In this document: positions 12,561 to 24,383 of the stretch, piece by piece
How positions within the stretch are numbered: the stretch's first letter is position 1
Layout of the letters: every line of letters begins with the position of its first letter
Source: Schistocephalus solidus
Lineage: Eukaryota > Platyhelminthes > Cestoda > Diphyllobothriidea > Diphyllobothriidae
Assembly: GCA_017591395.1 (NCBI GenBank)
Contig: WEDG01000305.1
Location: forward strand, 62,001 to 126,000
Direction of reading: 5' to 3'
DNA length: 64,000 nt
Translations under genes and position numbers: made by a program
The notes under the pieces: generated by a model
Database searches by the model: none
What the model was told of the DNA's origin: nothing
Seen by the model: the letters and a program-made list of their open reading frames with translations, nothing else

Positions 12561-15289
12561 TTACAGTTAGGGTATGTGCTTAGATTTTCGGTCTGGGCTA
12601 AAACATCATGTTTAGGCAATTTGTTTTTACTTTCAACAAGCCATTGCCTACCAGCCCTCAGCAATTACCTTCGGCCTCCAGGTTTCCAACCCATTTGCAG
12701 TCTACCTACACACCACCTTTTGATTTACGCGCTCTTTCCATTAGGCCTTTTTGGGTATTTAAACAACGCTATCGATCACACTGCAGTTCATATTCTTCTT
12801 TGCCATATGTTTTGGTTACTGTCGTCTTTTGCTTCACTATTTAAACCCCTTAATACTGCGAGGCCTTTGGTGGAGTTTGTTCATTGGACTTACAGACTAG
12901 GAGCAACACTGAAATTTCTGTGAGATGACTAATAAAGTAGTAAGAGAAATACAGAACTCTTTTAGAGAATTTCCAAAAGATGCAAAATATTTGTTTCTCA
13001 CAGACGACTAAATTTATCGAACTTATGGTCTTAAATTTTATCTGACCATATCACTTCCAAGGATCATTATAATAAATAAGAACTCGTCATTAAATGCCGT
13101 CAACATATCAAAAATTTAATTTGAAGAATTTTTAATACACTGAGTATCCAGTTAGTGGCTACTACTGATTTGCTTCTTATTGGAATATTAGGTGAATCTA
13201 ATGTTTGTTTTCCTCACCAAAATACTAAGTAAGCCGTTTATGCATAGATAATGCACCGATTTATTAGACTGTAAACAGGCATCATTTGATTCAGTAAATA
13301 GAAAGCTTATTTGGACGAATATAATATTTTAAGGATAACGACGACCCTAATTTTCGTTACATGTTCATCTGGTAATTTATCCCTCTGATTTTCCCAATCA
13401 AATGCCAATTAACTGGCGGAATCTCGAGGATTGTAGCAAACTGAATGGTTATAGTCACTGAACTCTCCTGAGTTCACATCGGAAATGAACAATCTCTTTT
13501 TGATCTAGAAGCCTGGTTGAGTTAGGTTCCCACGAAGCGGTGGGCAATAAACCTCGAGAATTATTGCCGATATAGATTAGGGATAATAAAATGATGGCTT
13601 TTTACTTATTAGCCATCACACTCATATATCTTTGTATGTTTCCGAGCAGACTACGAAAAGACACTTCTGTTAATTCAGTATTGGTGTTTAAATGCTCACT
13701 GGCAGCCGAGAGCCTTTTTCCAGTGACTGAAGACGGGATATATGCCAGAAATTTCAACGGTAGTGATTCTTATCTTCCTTGTCAGTAAAATCTGGACAAA
13801 GTGCCAACACTTTTTCCTTCAAACCTTTCTGCTTATCGTTGAAATTTGGTGTAGGAGGTTGGCAATTAAAAGTTAATGATTGATCTCATTAAATGATAAC
13901 CGAAAGTGTGAAATGCGTTTTTGATTACTTTGATGGCCCTGCAGACTAATGTCAAAATATTTCGGAAACGCCAAGACCTCAGCTTTTCTACATGTGTTTT
14001 CCTTGGCCTGCAAAAAACCGCATTCGATAACGAATGTCTACTAAATTGTTTGAATTGTACTAATTTATTTTAGATGCCACTATAAGCGTAAATCTATTTT
14101 ATAGAAAACCTAAGCGAAAATTTTCATTTTTGTGTTCATTTGATAAATCATCAGGTCTTCTTTCAATTTGCTGATCAGAGGAAGGGTATATTAAGACGTT
14201 AAATTGTTTCCAATTATGGGCTTGTTAAAGACCGTGCAATTTCCGTTCACATGGTATCGTACCTGAATGTTTATTTATGCTTCTCATGAATTATACAATA
14301 TAGACCAGGATTTCTTGCAGCTTTTATTAATATTATATAGTATATTTTTTATGCCATACATGAACCTATGATTTTCATTAAAACGAAAGCATAAAACTTG
14401 TAGACTGATAACCATTAATGCAAATAAAACGACAGATAAGCTGTAAAATATTCGGAATACAAAATCGTTTTTTTAAAACATTAATACACCCTTCCTTTGT
14501 GTATCAAATTTGAAGAAGACCTGATTTCAAGAAAGAATATTTTTGGTAAACTTTTTTATTATATATTTAAAGTTATAGAGGCACCTAAAATCAATGAATA
14601 AAAGTAATACTACATGAGTAGCCACTTTTACCAAGTATTTTTCCTGGCAACCTAAGAGACGTAAATTTAAAAGTCAGCATCCTGGCGTGTCTACAGCATC
14701 TTGTAATAATTCTTCACGATAGTCACTATCCTAACGCATCTTGAATAATTTTTATCTACTTAAAACGCATTTCAGAATTTTGATTTAGCCTTCGTGAGAT
14801 CGGTCGCTGACTGTAAGCAACTAGAAGTTGAAACCAGTGCAGTTCTGAAACAAACATACATTTTGCCGTTACAGCTAAATTGAATGTGTAAAAAAATTTC
14901 GTTTGTTTTAAAATTTTTCCTGGGCTACTAACACGCATGTTTTTCACGAGATTATTGCAGATGGGGAGTTTCATTTTCACTGTGTATTTACTAACAATTT
15001 AATAGGTCTTACATACTGGATTTCTGTACTATTAAGTGTTAATATACATATTATCAATGAGAGACGTCATTAAATGATGAGGCAAGACGAGGGGTTTGAG
15101 CACATTCGCCAAACCATGCAGGCAGCCAATTCATTACCGGTTGCTAACCGATAGACTAGAAAACGCAGCCAGACCGACGGGGTTTGCTAGTCTATCAATG
15201 ATCGACCCTTGTCGATCGAATATCTTCCCGATCACAGTGATCAAGACAACGGCCCACCTGCGCAACTGGAGATCTTTGGACTTAACTCT
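12561..15289. other. Unassigned AT-rich DNA
   Basis: Two overlapping frames at 12531-12923 have no recognisable domain. Nothing else stands out. Confidence 0.45.
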
Positions 15290-15395
15290 CAAGGACGAGA
15301 GGATTCGGGTTCATTCCCCCGGTTATTCAAATCATTAGGTGACGATTAAATGGCTGCCTCAGTCTCCTTTGTCTTTGTCAATACTCATTCAAAAA
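15290..15395 (+). repeat. Possible SINE fragment
   Basis: It shows a B-box-like GGGTTCATTCCCC at 15307-15319 followed by ATGGCTGCCTCAGTCTCC and TTTGTCTTTGTCAAT. This parallels the SINE body elsewhere (ATGGCCATTCCGGTCTCC, then TTGTCTTTGTCGG). The A-box side is not clear. Confidence 0.4.
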
Positions 15396-16744
15396 CCCTC
15401 CAGATCGGGAAGTACACGAGCATTCTTCTAAGATGGTCGACACAATATTGTTTTAGATCTATGTTCTGCATAACTGGTCAAAAGGTTAATCAGTTAAAGT
15501 TAGAAACTACGTTAAAGAATCTCTGGAAACAGACCCAGGATTAGAAGCCCATTTCTACAGATGGGCTACAACATTTTAAATCAATACCTGTGAATTTTAG
15601 TTAACAGTAGCTAAACGTGGGGCCAAAATTTCGGGGTTGTTGAAAAAAGCACATGAAGAGCAGTAAAAAGAGTTTGGAGAGTTTACAACTATCTTGGTAA
15701 TAAGAGAGAGTAAAAGAATCGGACCACGAAACAAAGATATCATCCGGATTGTCAGACCAGGAGAAATTCAGGAAAGAAGCCAGAGAAAGGGTGGAACGGA
15801 TGATGTAGTGGCACAACTGCCGACTGTCTAAGAATACTCAGCACAGACAGTTTTCATAAGCGGCCGTGATCTCGAATGCCTCAAACCAGTAGGCACTCAA
15901 AATTCCTCCATGGTATGGCTAACTGCTGATACATAAGGAAGGCCTGCCAGTTCGTCCGATTTTGGACATACACCTCTCATAGTAGCAAGGGATAACGAAA
16001 TGGTTTAAAGGGAAACTCAGGCACGTATAGCATCAGCTATCATCCCGTGGCTAGTGAGCTACCTTGCTTCGAGTTCATTGACGACTTCAAGGGCCTTAAA
16101 CGTATCGACATCGTGATGTTCTTGCTAGACGTTTTATCACATTTGCAAGCGTACCGATCACCGAAACAGTCGAATAAATCTGCAAATTCCCATTGGTCGA
16201 GCAACAGGAAAATGGAATACCGGCGAATGCACTAAAAAATACTACTTAGGTGCACATGCAGTGTGTAGTTCCTTTTTGAGAACCAACTCCATAGACAAAT
16301 AGACCCCATTGTTAGGCGATCGCCTCTTGTACCTCTAAGCTTATCTCCACAGGGAAAAGCTAAAATAATTTTAGGTCCACACAGGCGCTACTTTAACTAT
16401 TTCTTTGCATTCTCCACCACAGTAACCGGCGTAGTTGTCCTCTTAAACTCTGTAAAGTATGTACATCCGTTGAGCCACTTCACGTTGGAGATGGAAACGT
16501 AGGTTCACCCTCTTTCTTAGACGCCATCATAAGTCGAAGCATAACGTACGAAGGAGCTGCTATCTGCGAAACCCTGGTGTGGACAATATAGGACTTCGGA
16601 AGTTGCGTACCTTTTCAGCAAAATAAAATCTAGGCTGGTTTGGCGCAAACGTCTAGGAACATTGGTTCAACTGATTTAATCATAGAGGAGCTTAGAAAGA
16701 TCTAGTAGCCACCACAGGGGGAACTGACAGATTTATTGTAAAAC
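15396..16744. other. Unassigned DNA
   Basis: No gene or repeat recognised. Confidence 0.45.
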
Positions 16745-17262
16745 ATGTTGTTGAGCAACCAGAAAACCCCACCAAACGAACTGCCGAAAGACAAATTTTT
16801 CCTCAAAATTCCTTTTCAGGGGACGCGGCAAGTGACCTTTTCAAAAGACGTCTCGACCGTGCTGTTACATGGACCTTCCCCGCAACAAGGGTTCAAACAT
16901 TATTCCCTACCGACCCTATTTTACCCGGTCAGGACAACTCAGATCACTTCAGTTTGCATTAACGCCGTCACTTACTCCCACGGAGCAGGTTATTTTGGTC
17001 ACATGAGTCGGAACCCATCCAAAATACTACAAGAACACTTCCCGTTATGGGTGGAAAAAAAAAATTAGGAACATAAACAGCACAATTCTTCCACATGTTG
17101 TTTATTCCGCACATTGTGTGTATCCCAAGGAAGCGTATGAGGGGCTTATAAGGTCCTATCGAGCTACCCTAAGCCAATAGTTTAGCGTCTGCTAGCAACT
17201 CCAGAAGTGACTGCAAGCCCCATCCTTCACATGGCCAATGGTTGGTTAAATCTACGCACTTC
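16745..17262 (+). pseudogene. PLE-type GIY-YIG C-terminal fragment, second copy
   Basis: The frame 16745-17068 ends with VTYSHGAGYFGHMSR and then ILQEHFPLWVEKK. This lines up with the GIY-YIG core I recall for flatworm PLEs: an x-Y-x-C-x-C-G-x-x-Y-I-G-R-T-S-R block followed by an E-H-x-P-x-W helix, with YFG in place of YIG. In another frame 17085-17260 continues with HVVYSAHCVYPKEAYEGL, matching the HLVDTGHSVDPSEAFRVI stretch of the copy at 3085-3445 in decayed form. The upstream half, with PFQGTR and FSKDVSTVLL, fits the linker between RT and endonuclease. At least one frameshift and several stops are present and the RT domain is absent. Strongly degenerate copy. Confidence 0.5.
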
Positions 17263-17499
17263 TCTGCCATTTTTTTCTCCTCACTCCACTTTCTCCTCTT
17301 AAACAGCTTCATTTAAGCCTCACTGTAACCTAACACCTTTTCCCTTACTCCCCACTCCCAGTCACACACCCTACTTTTATGAAAAGACGAACCTTATCGC
17401 TCACGTTTGAAATTCTACCAAAAAACAAACGCCTACTCACTAATTGGTCTTCTATATCCTTCCATTGCATTTTCGGAACAACATATATATTTATTAAAT
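17263..17499. other. Unassigned DNA
   Basis: No recognised feature between the PLE relic and the hammerhead repeat. Confidence 0.4.
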
Positions 17500-17960
17500 T
17501 ATTCACCATACTGGCAGCAGCCCGTGTACTAGCTAAAAGCCCAGGCAGGTGTTACGCCGATATGCTGCCGCTGCATGCATCACTGTGAGGGGTTCGGCTT
17601 ATCAGTGTGTCCCCAACAATCCCTTATGGCTGTCTCCTAGATACTCCAGTTAAAAAATTGTTGTTTTTTAATATCCTTAGGAAATAATCGCTAACTTGGA
17701 GTAAATCCGTATATTTGAAGGCTTATATGCGTAGACTGAAAGTTGATATGCATATTTGGGCTGTGTTCTCCCAGCCACAGTGAGATAACCGCGTAATATT
17801 CACTTAACTGCCAAGAGACAGCCAGTAGTATATTGAGGAGTTACAGGTTCTAGCTAAAAGCCCAGACACGTGTTTCACCGATATTCGGTTGCTGCATGAC
17901 ACAGCTGCGAGGGGTTCGGCTCCTCAGTAATCCCTGTGTGCTGTCTAGTAGACACTCGAG
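17500..17960 (-). repeat. Hammerhead-bearing tandem repeat, old dimer
   Basis: Two units in minus orientation lie 321 bp apart (landmark TAGCTAAAAGCCC at 17530 and 17851). They are homologous to the array at 36221-37751 across the ribozyme segment and part of the spacer (for example TGCATATTTGGG against TGAACATTTGGG). The unit at 17530-17630 keeps the stem II arms GCCGA/TCGGC but has CTGATAA for the CTGAGGA box and GTAAC for GAAAC, so it should be inactive. The second unit keeps both catalytic boxes. Confidence 0.65.
17851..17935 (-). ncRNA. Hammerhead ribozyme-like motif, core kept, stem I eroded
   Basis: Minus-strand order: CTGAGGA (17927-17921), stem II arm GCCGA (17920-17916), a loop, arm TCGGT (17881-17877), GAAAC (17876-17872), ACGT, GTC (17867-17865), TGGGC. 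The catalytic boxes and a 5-bp stem II with one G-U pair are intact. Stem I is weak because the usual CCCA before CTGAGGA reads ATTA, which leaves one A-T and two G-T pairs. The predicted cleavage site follows GTC. Sequence-based inference only. Confidence 0.6.
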
Positions 17961-20835
17961 TTTTCATTTTTCGGCCTTTTATTTAACCGCCATCTAGCAA
18001 CCATCAAACAGCCCTCCTACCTCAAATTGAGCATGCCCTATTGTCGTCGATAAGGTGCGTAACAGTCGCAACTGCAACATCTGCGACAGTCTCTACTGAT
18101 AGTTTTGAGTTAGAATCCGAAACCTCGGGTCAATGAACTTATTGTTCCGCCGATTGCACCTCCTCCTTCATATTTCGGTATGTCAAATTTGAGTCCTTCT
18201 GAGGGGGGTTTCGCGGCAGTTTTGGACACACGAGTGTGTCGATAATGCCATATTTTCCCTATCCTGTCATACTCTGATAAATGTTGCTCTTAATCGGTAT
18301 TTATGGTGCGCCATTCGATCGAAGGTGGGCAGTTGTCTCGATTTGTGTTGAGGATAATTGGCTTGTTCATGCAACGCGTTTGGCAGCGTTCGCAGTCGAG
18401 TTATTTTGACCGATAAAATCGTTACCTCGCAAGCCGCAGGTGAACTAAAGTAGAAGGGGTTTACCTCAAAGTTATCTGCCTGATGGCAGAGAAAGTGTGC
18501 TGCAGTTGGTTGCAGTTGGTGACAACGTTATGATGCCCCACTTTGAGGCAGCTCTCAGCGCCATCCGAAGTATGTCGGTTTTTGCCCTCAGTAATCAGGA
18601 ATGAATATTTCATGTCCCAATTTAGACCTATTGATTGCTGAGATTTCTAACTAAATGTTATGATTCTCCTTGTGCATGAATTATTTTGAATTTTTGCAGT
18701 AAACATCAGCCAAAGCCTGATTTTTGGCAGCCTTTCAATGCTCTGAAAGTTCATACTTCACAAATCCTTTTACGTGTAAGGGTCAAAGTTAATTGTTTGA
18801 ACATTTTTAATCAAATATCTGCAATACCAAGCAAAATATTAAAATAACTCGTCGTTTATATTAACAACTTCCTTGGCAACATCACAGCTAGTCATTTGTT
18901 TAGCAAAAATTAAACTCAAAAAAAAACATTTTCTATTTACATATTTGCTCAATTTTATTTTTCTGCTTAATAACTCCATACTTATCAAAATTCTGAAAAT
19001 AAGATAGCCAGTGTAAGTATAGAATCCGAATATCGGAGAAACGTCTTCTTGTAAATGATCTTGTGACTGGGAAAGGGATTTCTGATTAAGATTGATCTGC
19101 GTAATTCACTCAGTGTAAACTGACTTACGCCCAGAGGCAGAACATAATCACTGAAGAATAAACACACTTCACATTAGGCTACTAAGAATAAAAACATTCT
19201 CATGATGAAAGATGAAATTTTCTCTCTCATAAAAAACTTTCTTAGGCTGGTAGGGCGTTTCATTTATTTTGAGACTTATATCTTGCTAGTTATTTTTGTC
19301 AATAAAGTTTGTTAAGTTAATTTCTTGTATTTCGTCCGTATAAACCTACTTTTCCACTGAATTAATTAATTTTTACTTAAATTTTATCTGATACAGTCTT
19401 TTGTGTGCACATATTTTTAAAGATTTTAAGCTGCTTGATTTGAACGAATTCCGTGTTTACTATGCTTCTAGGTTTGCATTAAAACTCTGCAAGTATTGAC
19501 CTACCTATGAATTTAAGACCACTCATCGGCATGCGTGGGTACTTTTTAAACCTCAAATACTATTTGCTTTCCTCAATTTACTTTCAATTAGACGAACTCT
19601 TCTACGTCATAGTTGCATGAACTTAAAAGGATCCTAGAGTTTAGGCAGCAAAATGGCAACACTGAGACATGCATTTAACGTCGTAGAAATGGCGTGAGCT
19701 GTTTAAGTAAATTCCTCTCTTTACTAACACTAACGAAGACCATTGTAAAGTTTTAAAAGTGAAAGACGACATCACTAGATTAGCATGCGATTTGGATAAT
19801 TTAGTCAAGTTCTAAGTGGGTGAGGCAAGCTGGTTGCATGCAAAATTGGGTCTTAAGACTTCCATTAAAGCTTTATAATAGTAAGAGTCATACCTTCCCG
19901 CTAAAAAGACTCTTATGACAACCTGCAGAGTTGAATCAATCCAATTCTGCAGTGGACAAAAATTTTAGGCAATGACAGGAGGAGTATACACTTGTCTACT
20001 TTATTAAATAAAGGGAGGGCGGACTGTGAGGACTCACTCGGCACCTTGACGGATTTGGACTGAATTCGCGGCACACATCCACACACGCACACGAACGCAC
20101 AGGCACTCACAGTGGCGAATGGTACTCTCTGTGCGACCGTTGTAGTTGACGGCACTTTAAAAAAGCGCTGAACCGATCCAATTCCATGGGGCGCTTGCGT
20201 AGTCACCACCACACACCGGATAGCCACAGCCACTCAGTCGCTTGCTTGCAAGGGACAAAGGGAGTGACGACAAGACTTTCTAGCCGGAAACGGAAATGAA
20301 CCACTCCGAACTTCTGCCAAAGACGCGGTCAGGATCGGGCACGGACGCACACCTGCACAATCAATACTTCCCGTGTCATTTGCATAGAGAAACGTTGATG
20401 CGGCTAATGTGCCAGTGTATATGTGTGTCTGTCTGTGCGGATACGTGCGGTTCATCTCATCGTGCATAAATTATCTGCCTACTGCATTTTAGCAACCGCT
20501 TTTTGACTGTTCGCACCTAGCCTTATAATGCATCCTCTTTGAGAGGGTCTTCTTGCAACAGGAAAAAACTTGGCAGCTCTGGGCTAATGTGTGTGCTTTG
20601 AGGAGGCAGGGTGCACAGACATGGTAATTAAGACGTCTGAAGTAAATAATTACCTTCATCCTTTTGTCGAGGATGAGGTAGAGATGCATGGGGTACTGAA
20701 CTACTATTGAGTGAATGCGTTAAAACGGTTGCGCATTGAGGGTCTCATTTCAGTTTCTCAGGTGATTCAGCCAGCAGTCCTTAAAGCCTCCACAGGGAAA
20801 ATTCAGGATCAGTTAAAGGTGCAGCCTGGGGTGAA
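17961..20835. other. Unassigned DNA
   Basis: No gene or RNA supported. A CA-rich stretch lies near 20070-20105. Frames at 19913-20233 and 20234-20467 (minus) have low complexity and no known motif. Confidence 0.45.
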
Positions 20836-21624
20836 TCATATTTGTGAGTGAAGACAAAAAACTAGCTCGGCAAGTAGCCCCGATATCGGTGAACCCATTG
20901 GAGTACCCTTGACCTGTTGGTAATGTTTACCGTCGAATTGACAATAATTCTTAAGGCAGAGCCGGAGCATATCTAAAACTTGCTGCGTTGGAATTTCTAT
21001 TGGCGTTTCTTCTAGACTTTGAGCTACGCTCTCAATTGCCAGGTTATGTGGTATTAAGGAAAATAGAGTAACCACATCAAACGATAGAAGGCATTCATCA
21101 GGACTTACATTAAGGCCTTTAATTCTTTGAAGAAAATCTTGCGAGTTGCTGATGCTGTACTGTGAGCCATTACCTAGGTGCTTTAGGCATCTGTATAACC
21201 ACTTGGCAAGGTTATAAGTAGGCGATCCAATGAGTGGCACTATGATCCTCAATGGTGCGTTCGCTTTGTAAATCTTTGGAAGACCATAGGCACATGCGAC
21301 GCGCGGATCATTGAGAGTTAGAAATGTAGAGTCCGCGGGGTTTATGAGCTTCAGTCTAGTGAGCTCATTCACCTTCTTCTTTAGAGATAGAGCCTGTTTT
21401 TTATTTGGATCCTCAGCAATGGGGATGTAGGCCTCCCTGTCATGAAAGGCATGATTTGCCTTATTGAGATGGTCAATCTTGTCCATGATGACGGTTGCAC
21501 CACCTTTGTGAGAAGCTAAAACCACGATACTGTCGTCCGACATCAGGGAACGTATTCCTTTTTCCTCTTCCAAACACGCACGTGAATTACTCGAAGCTTG
21601 GCACTCCGGCACAAACAGTATCAA
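20836..21624 (-). pseudogene. Penelope-like retroelement RT, second lineage (PLE-3), truncated
   Basis: An uninterrupted 262-codon frame. SHKGGATVIMD (residues 38-48) matches the DKGGATVVMD box upstream of the RT in PLEs. YGLPKIYKANAPLR (113-126), SPTYNLAKWL, SFDVVTLFSLIP (181-192, first catalytic Asp kept) and GTPMGSPISG (240-249) follow in RT order. Similarity stops right after LLAELV, so the YVDD box, thumb and GIY-YIG domain are missing and no enzyme could result. The first codon is simply the first Met of the frame, since family resemblance only begins near residue 22. Residues differ widely from PLE-1 and PLE-2 (PTY against PNY, KIYKANAPLR against KVNKSGIPLR), so this is another clade. 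Its long open frame suggests a younger insertion than PLE-1. Confidence 0.85.
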
Positions 21625-21629
21625 CCACC

Positions 21630-21995
21630 ACGTTGATCTGGGTGCGCATTACGAAGGTCTGCGTGCATGGTCCACTGACTTGCGCCCACCTTACAATCAA
21701 CAACTGCTTATCCGTGCCCAACCAAGTGTAACCCCACTGACTCTGCATCTCCCGCCGCGTGACATGCTATAAAAACTCTAGCACCCCTCCCCTTACATGC
21801 GACAGCTATCGTAACAGGATTCACGGCCCCCCAAACCCCCCATGGTGTCAGTCTGCCGATGTAACCTCTGTGCCCCTAAACCCTCCAGCGTGACAATTCT
21901 AACTCTCACTTCTCATTTCGTCTGACGACAGGTTGGTGTAACCAGCTTGAAAATTCACGAGTAAACCTCGATTTTCCGACGAGCCTTCTTTCTTC
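21630..21995. other. Unassigned DNA
   Basis: Nothing recognised. It ends in a short TA run at 21997-22005 that abuts the SINE body. Confidence 0.4.
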
Positions 21996-22005
21996 ATATA
22001 TATAT

Positions 22006-22110
22006 TGGGTATGACTGGCTTATGACGGCTAATAAGCCAGAAATGGCCATTCCGGTCTCCCTTGTCTTTGTCGGTTCCAAATTATCAACATATGTTTCAC
22101 GTCGCTATGC
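22006..22110 (+). repeat. SINE body, 5'-truncated copy
   Basis: TTGGGTATGACTGGC through CTTTGTCGGTTCC and GCTATGCGACTG repeats almost exactly at 22306-22420. The tRNA-like head is absent and a TA run precedes it. Confidence 0.7.
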
Positions 22111-22230
22111 GACTGCCTGTGAGTACTCAAGTGTGAGTTCCAGGGCACAACGGCACATAAATGTTCCTTAAGCAGATCGGTGAGCCACACACTATCATCA
22201 TATTCCCGATCGCAACCGACAAAGCAACGA

Positions 22231-22420
22231 GCCCGTGGCTCAATGGTAGAGCGTTCGACTCAAATACCAAAGGTCGCGGGTTCGAATCCCAGGTGTTCCA
22301 CACTTGGGATTGGGTATGACTGGATGATGACGGCTTATAAGCCAGAAATGGCCATTCCGGTCTCCCTTGTCTTTGTCGGTTCCAAATTATCAACATATGC
22401 TTCACGTTGCTATGCGACTG
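22231..22420 (+). repeat. tRNA-derived SINE, best copy
   Basis: A-box TGGCTCAATGG (22236-22246) and B-box GGTTCGAATCC (22279-22289) are near-canonical and spaced like a tRNA gene. They are followed by a non-tRNA body (TTGGGTATGACTGG, CCAGAAATGGCCATTCC, CTTGTCTTTGTCGG). No acceptor-stem closure or proper anticodon arm was found and the body recurs elsewhere, so SINE is preferred over a functional tRNA. The text AGCAGATCGGTGAGCCACAC occurs before it (near 22172) and after it (near 22430), making a tandem arrangement with the truncated copy. Confidence 0.8.
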
Positions 22421-22450
22421 TTCCTATAGCAGATCGGTGAGCCACACACT

Positions 22451-22453
<3 letters not shown>

Positions 22454-22511
<58 letters not shown>
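22454..22511. repeat. (TA)n microsatellite
   Basis: About 29 perfect TA units. They directly precede the left terminal repeat of PLE-2. Confidence 0.97.
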
Positions 22512-22518
<7 letters not shown>

Positions 22519-22892
22519 CTTGACACTGTACATAAATTCGCATGAGAGAGCACTCGGAATGTAGGCAACTGCCGAATGAGAAAAGGCCGCAAATTCTTCT
22601 ATGCAATGCACTCAGATGAGGCATACATCAATCGGCTTATCGATTAAGATGCCACATACAAAATCCTCATAGAAAAATTCAAATGCGCGCGGCCATCATG
22701 ACGGGATGACAAACTTCTCTTAACACGTATTGATTCTAACATCGCACAACCGTAGAATCCACTGTTAGGCATAGTTCATTCGTTAATTGTTCTTGTACAC
22801 ATCCCAAAGTCCGACGACAAGCTGGGGCAATAGTTTCAAAAAGGTACGCACTAGAGTTTGTTTTTTCCCAACTGATTTAATCTATTCTGATT
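22512..22892 (+). repeat. PLE-2 left terminal repeat (pLTR)
   Basis: It matches 24005-24386 in direct orientation, including the end of the GIY-YIG coding part and the 3' untranslated part. Landmarks are AATGCACTCAGATGA, GATGCCACATACAAAATC, TCCGACGACAAGC and TTTTTTCCCAA. Direct terminal repeats that contain the coding 3' end are the usual pseudo-LTR layout of Penelope elements. Confidence 0.75.
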
Positions 22893-23287
22893 AAATGTCT
22901 TCGGATGCTCGGATCGAGGTGAAGAATGAGACCACATCGAATGAAACCATTACCTCTTCAGGTGTACTTTGATTCCTTTTAATTTGTCTAGAAAACCTTT
23001 TGAATCTTTAATGGAGTATACAGAGTTCTTTGTAAGTGGATGTAACTGGTGAAATAGCCAATTTAAAATTTCATAATTCGGTGCACCGATTAAGGAGACT
23101 ATCGGTCGCAGTCGGACACCGATTTTGTGAATTTTTGGACGACCATATATTTTTGCAATGGTATGTTCTTCCTGTTTTAAGGATTTAGCAAGAACTTCTT
23201 ATATTAATTTCCTTCCTGAAAGGGGTTTAAGTGCTTTTTCAATGTCCAAGTTTTGGGATTTTGTGGGGTCTGCAGTAAAAGGTTTGT
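22893..23287 (-). pseudogene. PLE-2 RT segment, inverted
   Basis: In minus orientation it encodes IYGRPKIHKIGVRLRPIVS, LIGAPNYEILNWLFHQLHPL and, after one frameshift, VMVSFDVVSFFTSI. These are the fingers and first palm motif of a PLE RT, close to PLE-1. YGLPK reads YGRPK. The segment lies head-to-head with the rest of the element, which continues on the plus strand from 23288. It is not expressible as one protein. Confidence 0.8.
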
Positions 23288-24208
23288 ATGTTGAATCGTC
23301 TTTTAATAGTGAAAGCATCTGTAATCCACAAAAATCTAAACTCAGCATTTCCAGGAATTGAATTCACGTTCGAGACGGAAGCTGGTGGACAACTCCCATT
23401 TCTAGATGTCCTCGACATCGGAAAACTGATGGATCACTCCACACCTCAGTTTACCGCAAAGAAACATATTCTGAGGTCATCCTACTCTTTGAGAGTAATC
23501 ATCCTATCACTCACAAAAGGAGTTCCGTCTACAGTCTCCTAAATCGAGCCAAAACACATTGCTCTGATGAAGAAAGTTATCGCGCAGAATTGAAATACCT
23601 CTTTAGCTTGTTCTCTAAAAATGGATACCCGCGTGACTTCGTGCATCGTTGTCTAAAGCAACAAGAATCCAAAGAGAAAGGTATTTCAAACAACACGGCC
23701 ACCCAGGCACCCAAAACAATGACCTGGCGAATTCTCCCATACATTTAAAAATGTATCTGAGCTTGTCGAAAGACAGCTTAAAAACACCATATACAAGTAG
23801 CACACCACCCTACATCTACTTTACGCTCACAGCTGGTACACCCTAAGGACAGGGTTAGCTACCCTGATAAAAAAGGTGTTGTCTACAAAATTCCATGTTC
23901 CAGTTGTAATGCCGTTTATTGTGGCCAAACTGGGAAATCTGTCTCAACCCGCCTACGCGAACATCAGTTATCAGTTAGAAGACGAGACCATTTATCCCAA
24001 GTGGCTATGCATACACTGAAATCAGGACATAAATTTGAATGGGAGAAAACGCGGATTGTCGGCATTTGCCCAATCAGAAAAGGCCGTGAATTCCTGGAAG
24101 AAATGCACTCAGATGAAACATGCATCAAACGGCATATCGATTTGGATGCCACATACAAAATCGTTAAAGAAAAATTCAAATGCCAAAAACCAATCACGAC
24201 GGGATGAC
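23288..24208 (+). pseudogene. PLE-2 RT tail, connector and GIY-YIG endonuclease
   Basis: Starting at the inversion point, the plus strand gives FPGIEFTFETEAGGQLPFL (RT thumb side), then AELKYLFSLFSKNGYP (connector). From about 23815 to 24208 there is an uninterrupted end: LRSQLVHPKDR, GVVYKIPCSSC, VYCGQTGKSVSTRLREH, GICPIRKGREFLEEMHSDE. GVVY and YCGQTG stand for GIY and YIG, the R of TRLREH and the E of REFLEE fit the catalytic Arg and Glu, and CSSC is the cysteine pair typical of the PLE nuclease. The nuclease would nick target DNA to prime reverse transcription. Stops around 23540 and 23745-23760 and the missing palm make the copy defective. Confidence 0.85.
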
Positions 24209-24383
24209 GAAATACACTCAAAGCCTATTGGTTCGGATTTTGCCCAATCTCAGATTCCTTTGTTAAACACGGTTAATTAATTAATTGTTCCTGTACACTG
24301 CCCGTAGTCTGACGACGAGCAGGGGGACCAGTCACGAAAATTTACGCATTAACGTTTCTATTTTTTCCCAAAGAATTTGTCTT

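Noticed and set aside
12531..12923. 130-codon frame as a gene
   Set aside because: Overlapped by another frame of similar length, composition typical of AT-rich non-coding DNA, no motif; it starts within the telomere-like tract.
22231..22310. Functional tRNA gene
   Set aside because: A and B boxes are good, but no acceptor stem closes the structure and the downstream body recurs as a SINE at other places.
22402..22624. Frames with Tyr-Ile runs beside the TA tract
   Set aside because: Translation of (TA)n; the rest of the frame is PLE terminal repeat.
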